The position numbers were made by a program, and so were the translations under genes. Positions 1 through 5,831 of a stretch of DNA of 18,217 nucleotides are shown in pieces. A model generated the notes under the pieces. That model ran no database searches, was not told where the DNA came from, and worked only from the letters and a program-made list of their open reading frames with translations. The DNA comes from Thermoanaerobacteraceae bacterium. Lineage in GTDB: Bacteria > Bacillota > Desulfotomaculia > Desulfotomaculales > Ammonificaceae. The stretch lies in assembly GCA_030016455.1 (NCBI GenBank), contig JASEJH010000006.1:1-18217 (forward strand), read 5' to 3'. Within the stretch, counting starts at the first letter, position 1, and every line of letters begins with the position of its first letter.

Positions 1-102
1 TATGCTGTTGATGCTAATTCGGGGCTCGAGGACAGCATAGGACAGAAGGATGAAACCAAAGTAAGAGCATTTGTCACACGCGCAAGGAGCGTTGGTTCGT
101 AA
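1..102 (+). CDS. TrpF-like (phosphoribosylanthranilate isomerase family) protein, C-terminal end only
   Basis: Frame 1 is open from the window edge to a TAA at 100-102 and encodes 33 residues. The pattern VDANSGLE, then GQKD, then KVRAFV matches the C-terminal phosphate-binding and last-helix region of TrpF, whose usual form is VDVSSGVE...G.KD..KI..F. TrpF is a TIM-barrel enzyme of tryptophan synthesis that isomerises phosphoribosylanthranilate. The stop lies one base before an ATG at 104, so this gene and the next are probably co-transcribed. The neighbour is not a trp gene, so a biosynthetic role in tryptophan is doubtful; a TrpF-like enzyme of another pathway is as likely. The family call rests on about 30 residues. 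What is seen: an open frame with TrpF-like motifs. The function is inferred. Confidence 0.6.
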   Translation, partial: YAVDANSGLEDSIGQKDETKVRAFVTRARSVGS

Positions 103-103
103 A

Positions 104-1660
104 ATGAGTTTTTTCCTTACAAAGTTATGGCAAAGGAAAGATAAACCATCCGTAAACACAGATGTTATCGATGATTCGCTCCAAAGTATTTTTCTAAGCG
201 AAATACGTAGCGCTATTAAATGGCTTTTGGATATCCAAGATTCTCAAACCGGTGGGTGGGGCTGGATACAACACATACCCCCCAACGAACAAAATACGGC
301 CGAAGTTGTTTATGCCTTACTGTTATTCCTGCAAGAAGATTTATACAGAAAAGACGAGTCCCGGTTTTTAGTGGAGAAACGTATCCAATACATTGCCAGG
401 GGAATAGTCCATTTTTTAATAAAAGTTGAGGAACACGCTAAACTCAGCATCGATTGGATTTGGGTACTAAGGGCCCTCCTGCAATTGAAAACCTACTGGA
501 ATAGAACCCCAGATTACGACCCCATCAAAAATTCACTGAATGACGCCCTCGAAAAAGAGCTCGAAAAAGAGTGTTATACGGGATACCAAGCCGAACAAGC
601 TATTGATGCGGCCATTGCAAATTGTATCCAGTGGCTCCTTAAAAACCAAGGCGCTCAAGGCGCCTGGAGCGATACCGAAACAGGCCCGCCCAATATTATT
701 CGGACGGCTTTTACTATCTACACAATCGCCGACGGCAGACGCGCGCTTGGCGAACGTTTTGCCGAGGTTAAGCCGGTCATAGAAAGAGCTGCGTACTGGT
801 TGGTCCAGGTTCAGCGTAAGGACGGTGGCTGGGGTTGTATACCTGAACCGTATAATACTGCGACTTTTCCTCCAATACAGCTACCAGAAATCGATGATCA
901 AGAGAATAGCAATCCAGCCGCCACCGCCTACGCTTTGCTTGCACTCGGCGCTTTAAATCCACAAGTTTTCAAGAAAAGCATAAGGCGCGGAGTGCAGTGG
1001 TTAATCAATAATCGCGATCGAAATACCGGAGGGTGGCCCGTTTTTCGAGAAGTTGGGATACGCAACGGCAACGTGTTTACCTTCCGCCATTTTAGTACAG
1101 CTTGGACTCTCGCCGCCTTATTGAAGGTGAATCCCGATATAATTTTGTCCACAGATGCTCACGAGGCATTACAATACTTATTGACCTTACAAGATCCCTA
1201 TGCCGGAGGATGGCGCACATCCTCCGATGCCGATCCAACTACTTGGGCTTCGGTAAACGCCGTAGAAACACTCCTGTCGTTAGAAAATACTTTCCACAAT
1301 ATTGGAGGCTTAAGATTTAGCAAACTAGTTGCGGAATGGCGTAAAATGAAAATGGAAAAAGAAGTCGAAGTTATCAAGCTTCTCGGCATCCCCTTCGCTT
1401 TTAACTATCCTATGTCAATTCTATTCAGCAGCTTTTTCACCGCAGTTTTGTTCTCGATTGTGGGTGGCGTTATGTTTTTCGACTGGTCTAAGCTGGTTCG
1501 CAGTATTCTTTGTAGCGGGCTTACTATAATAGCTAGTATTCCGTGGGTTATACACTTCGTAAAGTTCAAATTTAATGATTGGTCCCCGGCGTTACAACTT
1601 GTGGGGTTATTTGTCGGCTTTATTTTAGCTGTAATCCTGGGACTTATTACGTTATTGTGA
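104..1660 (+). CDS. Prenyltransferase/squalene-oxidase repeat (alpha/alpha-toroid) protein with C-terminal membrane helices
   Basis: About 518 residues. The first ~420 carry at least five repeats of the terpenoid-cyclase type, each with an inner helix rich in TA.AL and a QW-like turn: QDSQTGGWGW, NQGAQGAWSD, QRKDGGWGC, NRDRNTGGWP, QDPYAGGW. The last ~90 residues hold three hydrophobic segments ending in ILGLITLL, so the toroid should be tethered to the membrane by its C-terminus. No intact DxDD motif of class II cyclases is visible; the nearest match reads DADPTTWA near the last repeat, so catalysis by that route is doubtful. I chose ATG 104 because the upstream frame stops at 102. AGGAG at 84-88 is rather far from it (15 nt); TTG 71 or TTG 92 are alternatives. 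The gene is visibly A+T-richer than the rest of the window, a sign of transfer. Substrate unknown. Confidence 0.8.
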   Translation: MSFFLTKLWQRKDKPSVNTDVIDDSLQSIFLSEIRSAIKWLLDIQDSQTGGWGWIQHIPPNEQNTAEVVYALLLFLQEDLYRKDESRFLVEKRIQYIARGIVHFLIKVEEHAKLSIDWIWVLRALLQLKTYWNRTPDYDPIKNSLNDALEKELEKECYTGYQAEQAIDAAIANCIQWLLKNQGAQGAWSDTETGPPNIIRTAFTIYTIADGRRALGERFAEVKPVIERAAYWLVQVQRKDGGWGCIPEPYNTATFPPIQLPEIDDQENSNPAATAYALLALGALNPQVFKKSIRRGVQWLINNRDRNTGGWPVFREVGIRNGNVFTFRHFSTAWTLAALLKVNPDIILSTDAHEALQYLLTLQDPYAGGWRTSSDADPTTWASVNAVETLLSLENTFHNIGGLRFSKLVAEWRKMKMEKEVEVIKLLGIPFAFNYPMSILFSSFFTAVLFSIVGGVMFFDWSKLVRSILCSGLTIIASIPWVIHFVKFKFNDWSPALQLVGLFVGFILAVILGLITLL

Positions 1661-1685
1661 AAAACATATTTTCTAATAGAACAGC

Positions 1686-1856
1686 CTACGATTTTTTACA
1701 CCTCGCTCCACGAATGAGATTCGCTGTTAAATGCAACATACCAAGCAACAAAAGCCCGAGAACACCTGCAAAAAATGGCTCGTAGTCGCGGGTTGCGATC
1801 CCATCGAAAAGCTTGGCAATCGTGAAGCCCAGTTGTATAAGCACCGCGTACAGCAA
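1686..1856 (-). CDS. Small two-helix membrane protein, coupled to the metallopeptidase gene
   Basis: A short open frame of about 56 codons that is easy to overlook. It reads MLYAVLIQLGFTIAKLF, a short polar segment (DGIATRDYE), a second hydrophobic stretch (FFAGVLGLLLLGMLHL), then a basic tail ending RGARCKKS. This is a plausible two-helix membrane topology. Possible starts are TTG 1865, which overlaps the TGA of the upstream metallopeptidase, and TTG 1856, which sits 9 nt after AGGAG. I prefer the latter for spacing. The overlap suggests translational coupling, so the product may work with the secreted peptidase, for example as a membrane partner or protective factor; that is inference. I recognise no family. 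It ends tail-to-tail with the repeat-protein gene on the other strand. Confidence 0.55.
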   Translation of the reverse strand: MLYAVLIQLGFTIAKLFDGIATRDYEPFFAGVLGLLLLGMLHLTANLIRGARCKKS

Positions 1857-1861
1857 CGCGT

Positions 1862-2662
1862 TCAACTCCTCGGTATCTTAATTTTTTCTATTATCCATAC
1901 CCTCTCCCTGTCCCCCGGCTCAGGACACGAGGGCCGGTACTCTACCTGGTTGGCCCTCTTCGACCCGAACAGCCAGCGGAAGTCTTCCGCGAAGATTTCC
2001 TCGGGGTCGTCGAAGCGACTCTTGCGCTCCGCCCCTTCCAGCCCCCGCAGTTTCAGGTACTCCCGCAGGTCGGAATCAGAAAAGAAGCCGAACCGCACCA
2101 CGTGGCCCACTTCGTGCGCTGCAACGTAGGCAGAGAGGTACGGGGAAGCCAAAGCCGTCCGGGCCGCCTTCACGCGCCGCGTCTCCCACCGGCGGAACCG
2201 CTTTTCTTCTTGCACAGCACGAACCGATTCAGGGTTCACGTCCTGGCCCTGGCGCCGCAGGATTCTCTCCGCTTCCGCGTCGTCCGGCGACCACCAGCCG
2301 GTCTTGTCTCTCTCCTCAACCACCCAGAGTACTCCCCCGTTCGCCTTCGAGGCAAAGACGAAAGCCGCGCCGGGGACGGCGCATCCCGCTATCTCTCCGG
2401 ACGGGAAGAGACACCGCTTTTGCACGACGCACACGGGCCAGTCCTTCTGCTTCAGAACCGGCAGGATTGACTGCAAGTGGTAGACTTCGTAGGCCACGGC
2501 TTGAACCGAAGCAAGCTCCCATTCGGTCTCAGCCCTTTCCATCCAGTACTGACCGCCGTTAATAGTGACAGGAAGACAATCTTTTTCCGCAACTTGTATC
2601 TCCGCAAGAGCCGGAGAAGCAAAGGCAAGAAGCATCATCAGAAAACATAGAATGAAGCGCAA
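1862..2662 (-). CDS. Predicted secreted zinc metallopeptidase (HExxH)
   Basis: About 266 residues from a TTG start at 2662, chosen because AGGGGTG lies 5 nt upstream and because it places a signal peptide at the very N-terminus (hydrophobic core, then SPALA and cleavage near residue 20). The mature part has several Cys (including near 29, 78, 84 and 94) that could form disulfides. The zinc motif HEVGH is at about residues 183-187, and a later EEIFAEDF at about 221-228 can supply the third glutamate ligand, as in gluzincins. It is therefore probably an active extracytoplasmic peptidase. Substrate unknown. The Cys-rich N-terminal half matches no domain I know. A terminator just upstream separates it from the spoVS remnant, and it overlaps the small membrane-protein gene downstream. 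An open frame continues to 2743, but that extension translates the terminator region and is unlikely. Confidence 0.7.
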   Translation of the reverse strand: MRFILCFLMMLLAFASPALAEIQVAEKDCLPVTINGGQYWMERAETEWELASVQAVAYEVYHLQSILPVLKQKDWPVCVVQKRCLFPSGEIAGCAVPGAAFVFASKANGGVLWVVEERDKTGWWSPDDAEAERILRRQGQDVNPESVRAVQEEKRFRRWETRRVKAARTALASPYLSAYVAAHEVGHVVRFGFFSDSDLREYLKLRGLEGAERKSRFDDPEEIFAEDFRWLFGSKRANQVEYRPSCPEPGDRERVWIIEKIKIPRS

Positions 2663-2681
2663 GACAACACCCCTGAAAAAT

Positions 2682-2712
2682 AAAAAAACCGGATGCCCCC
2701 GAAGGACATCCG
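2682..2712 (-). terminator. Intrinsic terminator after the spoVS remnant
   Basis: On the minus strand a perfect 7-bp stem, CCGGATG with CATCCGG (2706-2712 and 2689-2695), is followed directly by TTTTTTTA (2688 downward). It lies about 20 nt after the stop of the SpoVS-like frame and upstream of the metallopeptidase start, so it fits the end of the spoVS transcript. Confidence 0.8.
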
Positions 2713-2733
2713 GCACAAACAGGCGAAACAGAG

Positions 2734-2940
2734 TCAACACCACAGCACGTGCATCTGCATGGCGGTGATTTTCCGCCCGTTCAGCTCAACATCCTTGAAC
2801 CCCGGCACGACCTTGAGGTCGGCGCCTCCCGGCGCGGCCATCGCCCGGGCGATGGCGATTCCCTTCACCGCCTGGCTCACCGCCGCAGCCCCGATGGCCT
2901 GTACGGCAATCCTGCCGCCGTTTTCTTCCAGGTTCCTACA
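2734..2940 (-). pseudogene. spoVS: SpoVS remnant lacking its N-terminus
   Basis: The C-terminal ~65 residues match stage V sporulation protein S: VQAIGAAAVSQAVKGIAIAR, then a segment containing APGGADLKVVPGF and NGRKITAMQMHV. SpoVS is a small Alba-like protein of about 86 residues needed for normal spore coat and septum progression in Bacillus. Here the first ~25 residues (usual pattern EVLKVS...NSVAGAL) are absent. Upstream the frame continues without homology into the 3' end of the HepT gene, and there is no in-frame start near the homology. The terminator is retained. I read this as a gene cut at its 5' end by a rearrangement. A sporulating host would need an intact copy elsewhere. The long open frame upstream to 3135 is an out-of-frame reading of HepT and is not a real N-terminus. 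Confidence 0.7.
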
Positions 2941-2975
2941 GCGTATCCGTGATTCACTCTCCCTGCCCCCTGTCT

Positions 2976-3319
2976 TCAATGCCCTGCTGCTTCCAAAAGG
3001 CTTAAAAGTTCCTGCTTCAAGAGAGGCAGGTCTTTCTGCACTGTCTTCCAGGTCAACTCCAGGTCCACGCCGAAATACTCGTGGATCAGCACATCCCTCA
3101 TTCAGGCAATTTGACGCCACGGAACGTTGGGGCACTTTTGTTTTAGCTCAGGAGAGAGATTCTTCACCGCTTCGCCGATGATCTCTAATCGCCGAATGAC
3201 CGCATCCTGTTTTTCTCGAGATGAAAGGAAATCTTTTTTGTAAATTGCTCCGTATAACTCTGAATGAGAGCTATACTCTCCAGAATATGTTCGACGAGGA
3301 CTTTATCCTTTTCTTTCAC
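2976..3319 (-). pseudogene. HepT-like HEPN RNase toxin, broken by a frameshift and a nonsense codon
   Basis: Starting at GTG 3319, which overlaps the MntA stop (GTGA), the frame reads KEKDKVLVEHILESIALIQ and so on. At the A-run whose complement is T6 at 3234-3239 the homology jumps frame to LSSREKQDAVIRRLEIIGEA, continues through VPWRQIA, meets TGA (3104-3102), and resumes at MRDVLIHEYFGVDLELTW, ending at TGA 2978-2976. Adding one A and reading the TGA as GGA gives about 114 residues, the normal HepT size. The Rx4H-type HEPN motif (RDVLIH, then EY) survives, but no full product can be made. HepT is the RNase toxin of the HepT/MntA module. A sequencing error could explain one lesion, less easily both. 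Confidence 0.75.
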
Positions 3320-3597
3320 AGGAGGGCCACCTGTTCCTGAAGCACCTTATCTTTGATCCGCGGGTGTAGTGCCCGGTATGTCAGAACATCAACTTCTTTT
3401 CCTAAGGTTTCTTCCAATTCCATCCGTAGCGCCACCAGGTCGAGCAGGGTTTTTTCACCCTCAAACTCAACCAGGATGTCGAGGTCGCTTTCTTCCATGG
3501 CTTCTCCCTTCGCATGCGAACCGAACAAGGCAGCGCGGACAACCCCGTGGCGGTGAAATACCGGAGCAGTTTTTGCCCGGATCTCTTGGATGTCCAT
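3316..3597 (-). CDS. mntA: MntA-like minimal nucleotidyltransferase (antitoxin of a HepT pair)
   Basis: 93 residues. The nucleotidyltransferase signature GSHAKGEA followed by SDLDILV lies at residues 26-43, and a third acidic residue is in KEVDVLTY, the arrangement of minimal nucleotidyltransferases. In characterised MntA/HepT modules the enzyme transfers AMP to its HepT partner and neutralises it. I chose the ATG at 3597 because AGGAG precedes it by about 8 nt; the ATG at 3606 touches that same AGGAG and cannot use it. The gene overlaps the HepT reading frame by four bases (GTGA). MntA looks intact while its toxin is broken, which is the order of decay expected if the toxin is lost first. 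It follows a promoter-like sequence and an IS200/IS605 right end. Confidence 0.8.
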   Translation of the reverse strand: MDIQEIRAKTAPVFHRHGVVRAALFGSHAKGEAMEESDLDILVEFEGEKTLLDLVALRMELEETLGKEVDVLTYRALHPRIKDKVLQEQVALL

Positions 3598-3634
3598 CAA
3601 AACCATCTCCTAAAAAAATCCTTCTTTCGCTTCC

Positions 3635-3664
3635 AGTATATCAGCGGATGATGTCCTTAAGCAA
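3635..3664 (-). promoter_or_regulatory. Likely sigma-A promoter for mntA
   Basis: On the minus strand TTGCTT (3664-3659), an 18-nt spacer and TATACT (3640-3635) resemble -35 TTGACA and -10 TATAAT. The -10 ends 38 nt before the ATG. The site lies immediately outside the IS605 right end, so it probably predates that insertion. Confidence 0.55.
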
Positions 3665-3669
3665 GGTAG

Positions 3670-3911
3670 GTGACGCCCTCCCCTCAATGAATTGAGGAGC
3701 ATCCTCAAGCGGATGCGCGTAGGGTTTTTACCCCACGCTTCGGTTCGTGGACCGTATGCCATCCCGTTTGGAACGACAAGACCACGGGCCTCGCCACCAG
3801 GCCACTACTCCCCTTGATAGGAGATAAGTTGAATGTTCTCTGATATTTAGCACCGCGCTTACGTCAGCGTGGGCCGACCAGCCGCACTTGCACCTGTACG
3901 AACCACGGCTC
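3670..3911 (-). mobile_element. 3' remnant of an IS200/IS605 (IS1341-type) element: tnpB end plus right-end hairpins
   Basis: The minus strand holds the C-terminal zinc-finger end of a TnpB gene and then a right end made of three consecutive small hairpins: CCACG/CGTGG (3733-3750), GCATCC/GGATGC (3699-3716) and CCTCAAT/ATTGAGG (3682-3697). It finishes near GGCGTCAC at about 3670. Right ends of this family are structured and encode the 3' part of the omega-RNA. The left side is cut off by the IS3 element at 3912, so the 5' part of tnpB and the left end are missing. The exact right boundary is inferred from the hairpins and the TCAC-like end. Confidence 0.65.
3728..3911 (-). pseudogene. tnpB: TnpB (IS605 OrfB) C-terminal fragment
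   Basis: About 60 codons ending in TAA at 3728. It contains YRCKCGWSAHADVSAVLNI, the second half of the TnpB zinc finger and the following ADxNAAxNI-type RuvC-III segment (the motif Asp is in HADVSA). TnpB is an RNA-guided nuclease encoded by IS200/IS605 elements. The RuvC I and II motifs, the helical lobe and the start codon are all missing, so this piece is non-functional as a nuclease. It is truncated exactly where the left inverted repeat of the IS3 element begins. Confidence 0.7.
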
Positions 3912-3977
3912 CGGACTTGACCTGGTTCGGTGGGTACCCTGATACTTGGGGTAAGCCCTGGAAAGGAGATGCTACCG

Positions 3978-4277
3978 ATGCCGAGGACAAGACCACCGTA
4001 TCCGCCGGAGTTCCGGACGGAAGCCATTCGCCTGGTGCGGGAGAGCGGCAGGACTATGACGGAGGTGGCACGGGATCTGGGGGTATCAACGGAGTCACTG
4101 CGCAACTGGATCCGGCAGTACGAAATTGACACCGGCCAGCACGCAGGTCTGACAACGGCTGAGCGGGAGGAACTGCAACGGCTGCGCCGGGAGAACCGGA
4201 TCCTCCGGGAGGAGCGCGAGATCCTAAAAAAAGCCGCCGCCTTCTTCGCCCAGGAGACCAACAGCAGGAAGAAGTAG
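3978..4277 (+). CDS. IS3-family transposase OrfA
   Basis: 99 residues with the usual OrfA layout: an N-terminal helix-turn-helix (YPPEFRTEAIRLVRESG, then TEVARDLGVSTESLRNWIRQ) and a C-terminal leucine-zipper-like coiled coil (REELQRLRRENRILREEREI). OrfA binds the inverted repeats and, fused to OrfB by frameshifting, forms the transposase. Start ATG 3978 is preceded by AAGGAG with a 9-nt spacer. An upstream in-frame ATG at 3969 overlaps that ribosome binding site. The run A7 at 4226-4232 in codon phase A-AAA-AAA is a typical -1 slippery site leading into the OrfB frame. Because OrfB is broken, this copy cannot make an active fusion transposase. Confidence 0.85.
   Translation: MPRTRPPYPPEFRTEAIRLVRESGRTMTEVARDLGVSTESLRNWIRQYEIDTGQHAGLTTAEREELQRLRRENRILREEREILKKAAAFFAQETNSRKK
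4226..4232 (+). promoter_or_regulatory. -1 frameshift slippery site between orfA and orfB
   Basis: Seven A residues in the phase A-AAA-AAA relative to OrfA. The OrfB homology lies in the -1 frame immediately after, as in other IS3-family elements that make OrfAB by programmed frameshifting. Recognised by pattern; not tested. Confidence 0.5.
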
Positions 4278-5204
4278 CCGCGTTTCTGTTTGTTGAGCGG
4301 GAGAAGGTCAACCATCCCGTTGCCACTATGTGCCGTGTGCTGGGGGTCTCCGCCAGCGGTTACTACGCGTGGCGGCAGCGGGGAGTCTCGGCCCGAGCCC
4401 AACGGGATGCCGAACTCACTGAGGTCATCGTGCAGATTCACCGGGCCAGCCGCGGGACCTATGGGGCACCGCGGGTCCACGCTGAACTCACCATGGGCCA
4501 CAGCATCCGTTGTTCCAAAAAGCGTGTGGCCCGGCTCATTTCGGCAGGCGGGCCTGACTGGCGTGCACCGCCGCAAGCGCCACGGCTGCACCCGGAGGGA
4601 TCCGGCACGCCCGTCCTATCCCGACCTGGTAAAGCGGGATTTCACGGTGACTGCGTTAAAGTCGGCTGTGGGTCGCCGACATAACCCAGCATGCCACCGA
4701 CGAAGGCTGGCTCTACTTCGCCACTGTGACAGGAGGATAGAGAGTGAGAAAATGGTAAATGGAAAGTGCGGTGCCTTCTCCCGAAAGGTTGTGGGCTGGA
4801 GCATGGGAGAGCGTCCAGTGGCTGATCTGGTTGTGGGTGCGGTAAACATGGCCACATGACAACCGTCGTCCAGAGAATGGGCTGATTCACCACTCTGACC
4901 ATGGTAGTCAGTATACCTCGCTTGCCTTTACCCGTCGGCTCCAAGAGGCTGGCATATTTGGTTCGATGGGCTCGGTCGGTGACGCGCTGGATAACGCGGT
5001 TGCAGAAAGCTTCTTCGCCACGCTGCAGACCGAGTTGCTGGACAGGAACACCATGTCGCAACCCGCCGAATGCTCCAATCAGCAATCTTCGAATACATCG
5101 AGGCCAAATACCTCCGCCGGCGGCGGCATTCCGCGCTGGGGTATCTCAGCCCGGCTGAGTTCGAAAGGAGGTGGTATATGGAGAAACAGGTTGCAATAGC
5201 GTGA
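4232..5204 (+). pseudogene. IS3-family transposase OrfB, multiply frameshifted
   Basis: The DDE transposase can be followed through several frames. The start is VAAFLFVEREKVNHPVATMC and MCRVLGVSASGYYAWRQRG, then SRGTYGAPRVHAEL. A shift leads to GVHRRKRHGC, then another to LWVADITQHATDEGWLYFA (first catalytic Asp) before an in-frame TAG. FSRKVVGWSMGERPV follows in a further frame, then HHSDHGSQYTSLAFTRRL (second Asp), GSVGDALDNAVAESFFATL (catalytic Glu), and RRRHSALGYLSPAEFERRWY near the end. Several frameshifts and stop codons, plus a disordered stretch around 4735-4790, make this a clear pseudogene. The element is probably old in this position. Confidence 0.85.
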
Positions 5205-5245
5205 AATCAAAGCTCCACGGTGTCCACAAAACCGGGGCAACTCCA

Positions 5246-5831
5246 ACCTTTCTTTAGCCCGCTCCAGCGCTTCGGCTGCCACCGGCGTCAAAGGTACGGA
5301 ACGCACAAGGCCTCCCTTACCTTTTACTTTTAACTCGCCCTCGCGCAGAGCGCGCTCAGCATCAGCCCTCCAGAGTCGGATCACTTCATGTATGCGCAGA
5401 CCCAGTTCGTAAGCTAAAATAATAATATCGGCTATCCACGTTTTGCCCGCGTTAAGTGCAGCTTCAACGATCGCCGCGACTTCTTCCTCATTCCACGAAC
5501 GATCGCGGCTTTTGGGCCGAGGGTCCACACCCAGGGCTTCATTATCCCGCGTTAAGCGGTAGCGACCTTCTATTTGATCGTGGTAAAAACGGATGGCGGC
5601 TAGCTCAGTACAGATATAATTAGGCCCGCGTCTTTCTTCTTTGAGATATGCAACATACGCAGCCAGATGTTTGTTAGAAATATTGGCCATATTCTGAAGT
5701 TTAAATTCAAAAGCCACAAAGCGAAGAAATCTCCGCATTGCCTCGTAGTACCGCCGCCGGGTCAGAATGCTACCTTGTCTTGTATGCCTGTGGATCCGAT
5801 CCAATTGTTGAATCAGCGTCTCGTAAGACAT
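5246..5831 (-). pseudogene. Tyrosine recombinase/phage-type integrase, truncated by IS3
   Basis: About 195 native codons remain. The N-terminal SAM-like core-binding domain covers roughly residues 1-105. The catalytic domain begins with the ELGLRIHEVIRL segment containing the first catalytic Arg (about R146) and the beta-hairpin Lys region (KVKGKGGLVRSVPL). The HxxR box and the nucleophilic Tyr are absent because the IS3 right end starts after RAKER; about 56 further codons before the next stop are read from IS DNA in the wrong sense. It starts at ATG 5831 after a purine-rich AGGAAGGGGGG. It is probably the integrase of the island that ended at the tRNA fragment about 1 kb away; that link is inferred. 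The missing C-terminus is not on the other side of the IS. Confidence 0.8.

Larger units (their letters stand above)
3912..5245 (+). mobile_element. IS3-family insertion sequence, decayed
   Basis: An approximately 1334-bp element bounded by imperfect inverted repeats. The left end starts CGGACTTGACCTGGTT (3912 onward) and the right end is TGTCCACAAAACCGGGGCAA then CTCCA (5221-5245); 18 of 26 positions pair. It carries an intact orfA and a multiply broken orfB in the -1 frame, as usual for IS3. No short target duplication is visible at the two ends, and the flanks belong to two different genes (tnpB on the left, a recombinase on the right). It therefore probably marks a deletion or recombination junction rather than a simple insertion. 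Confidence 0.8.

Noticed and set aside
3102..3104. TGA in HepT as a recoded codon.
   Set aside because: No selenocysteine-type hairpin is evident, the aligned residue is a Gly, and a separate frameshift upstream already breaks the gene.
3728..4591. One continuous minus-strand frame joining the TnpB tail to sequence inside the IS3 element.
   Set aside because: The part beyond 3911 is the antisense of IS3 orfA/orfB; only the part below 3911 has TnpB homology.
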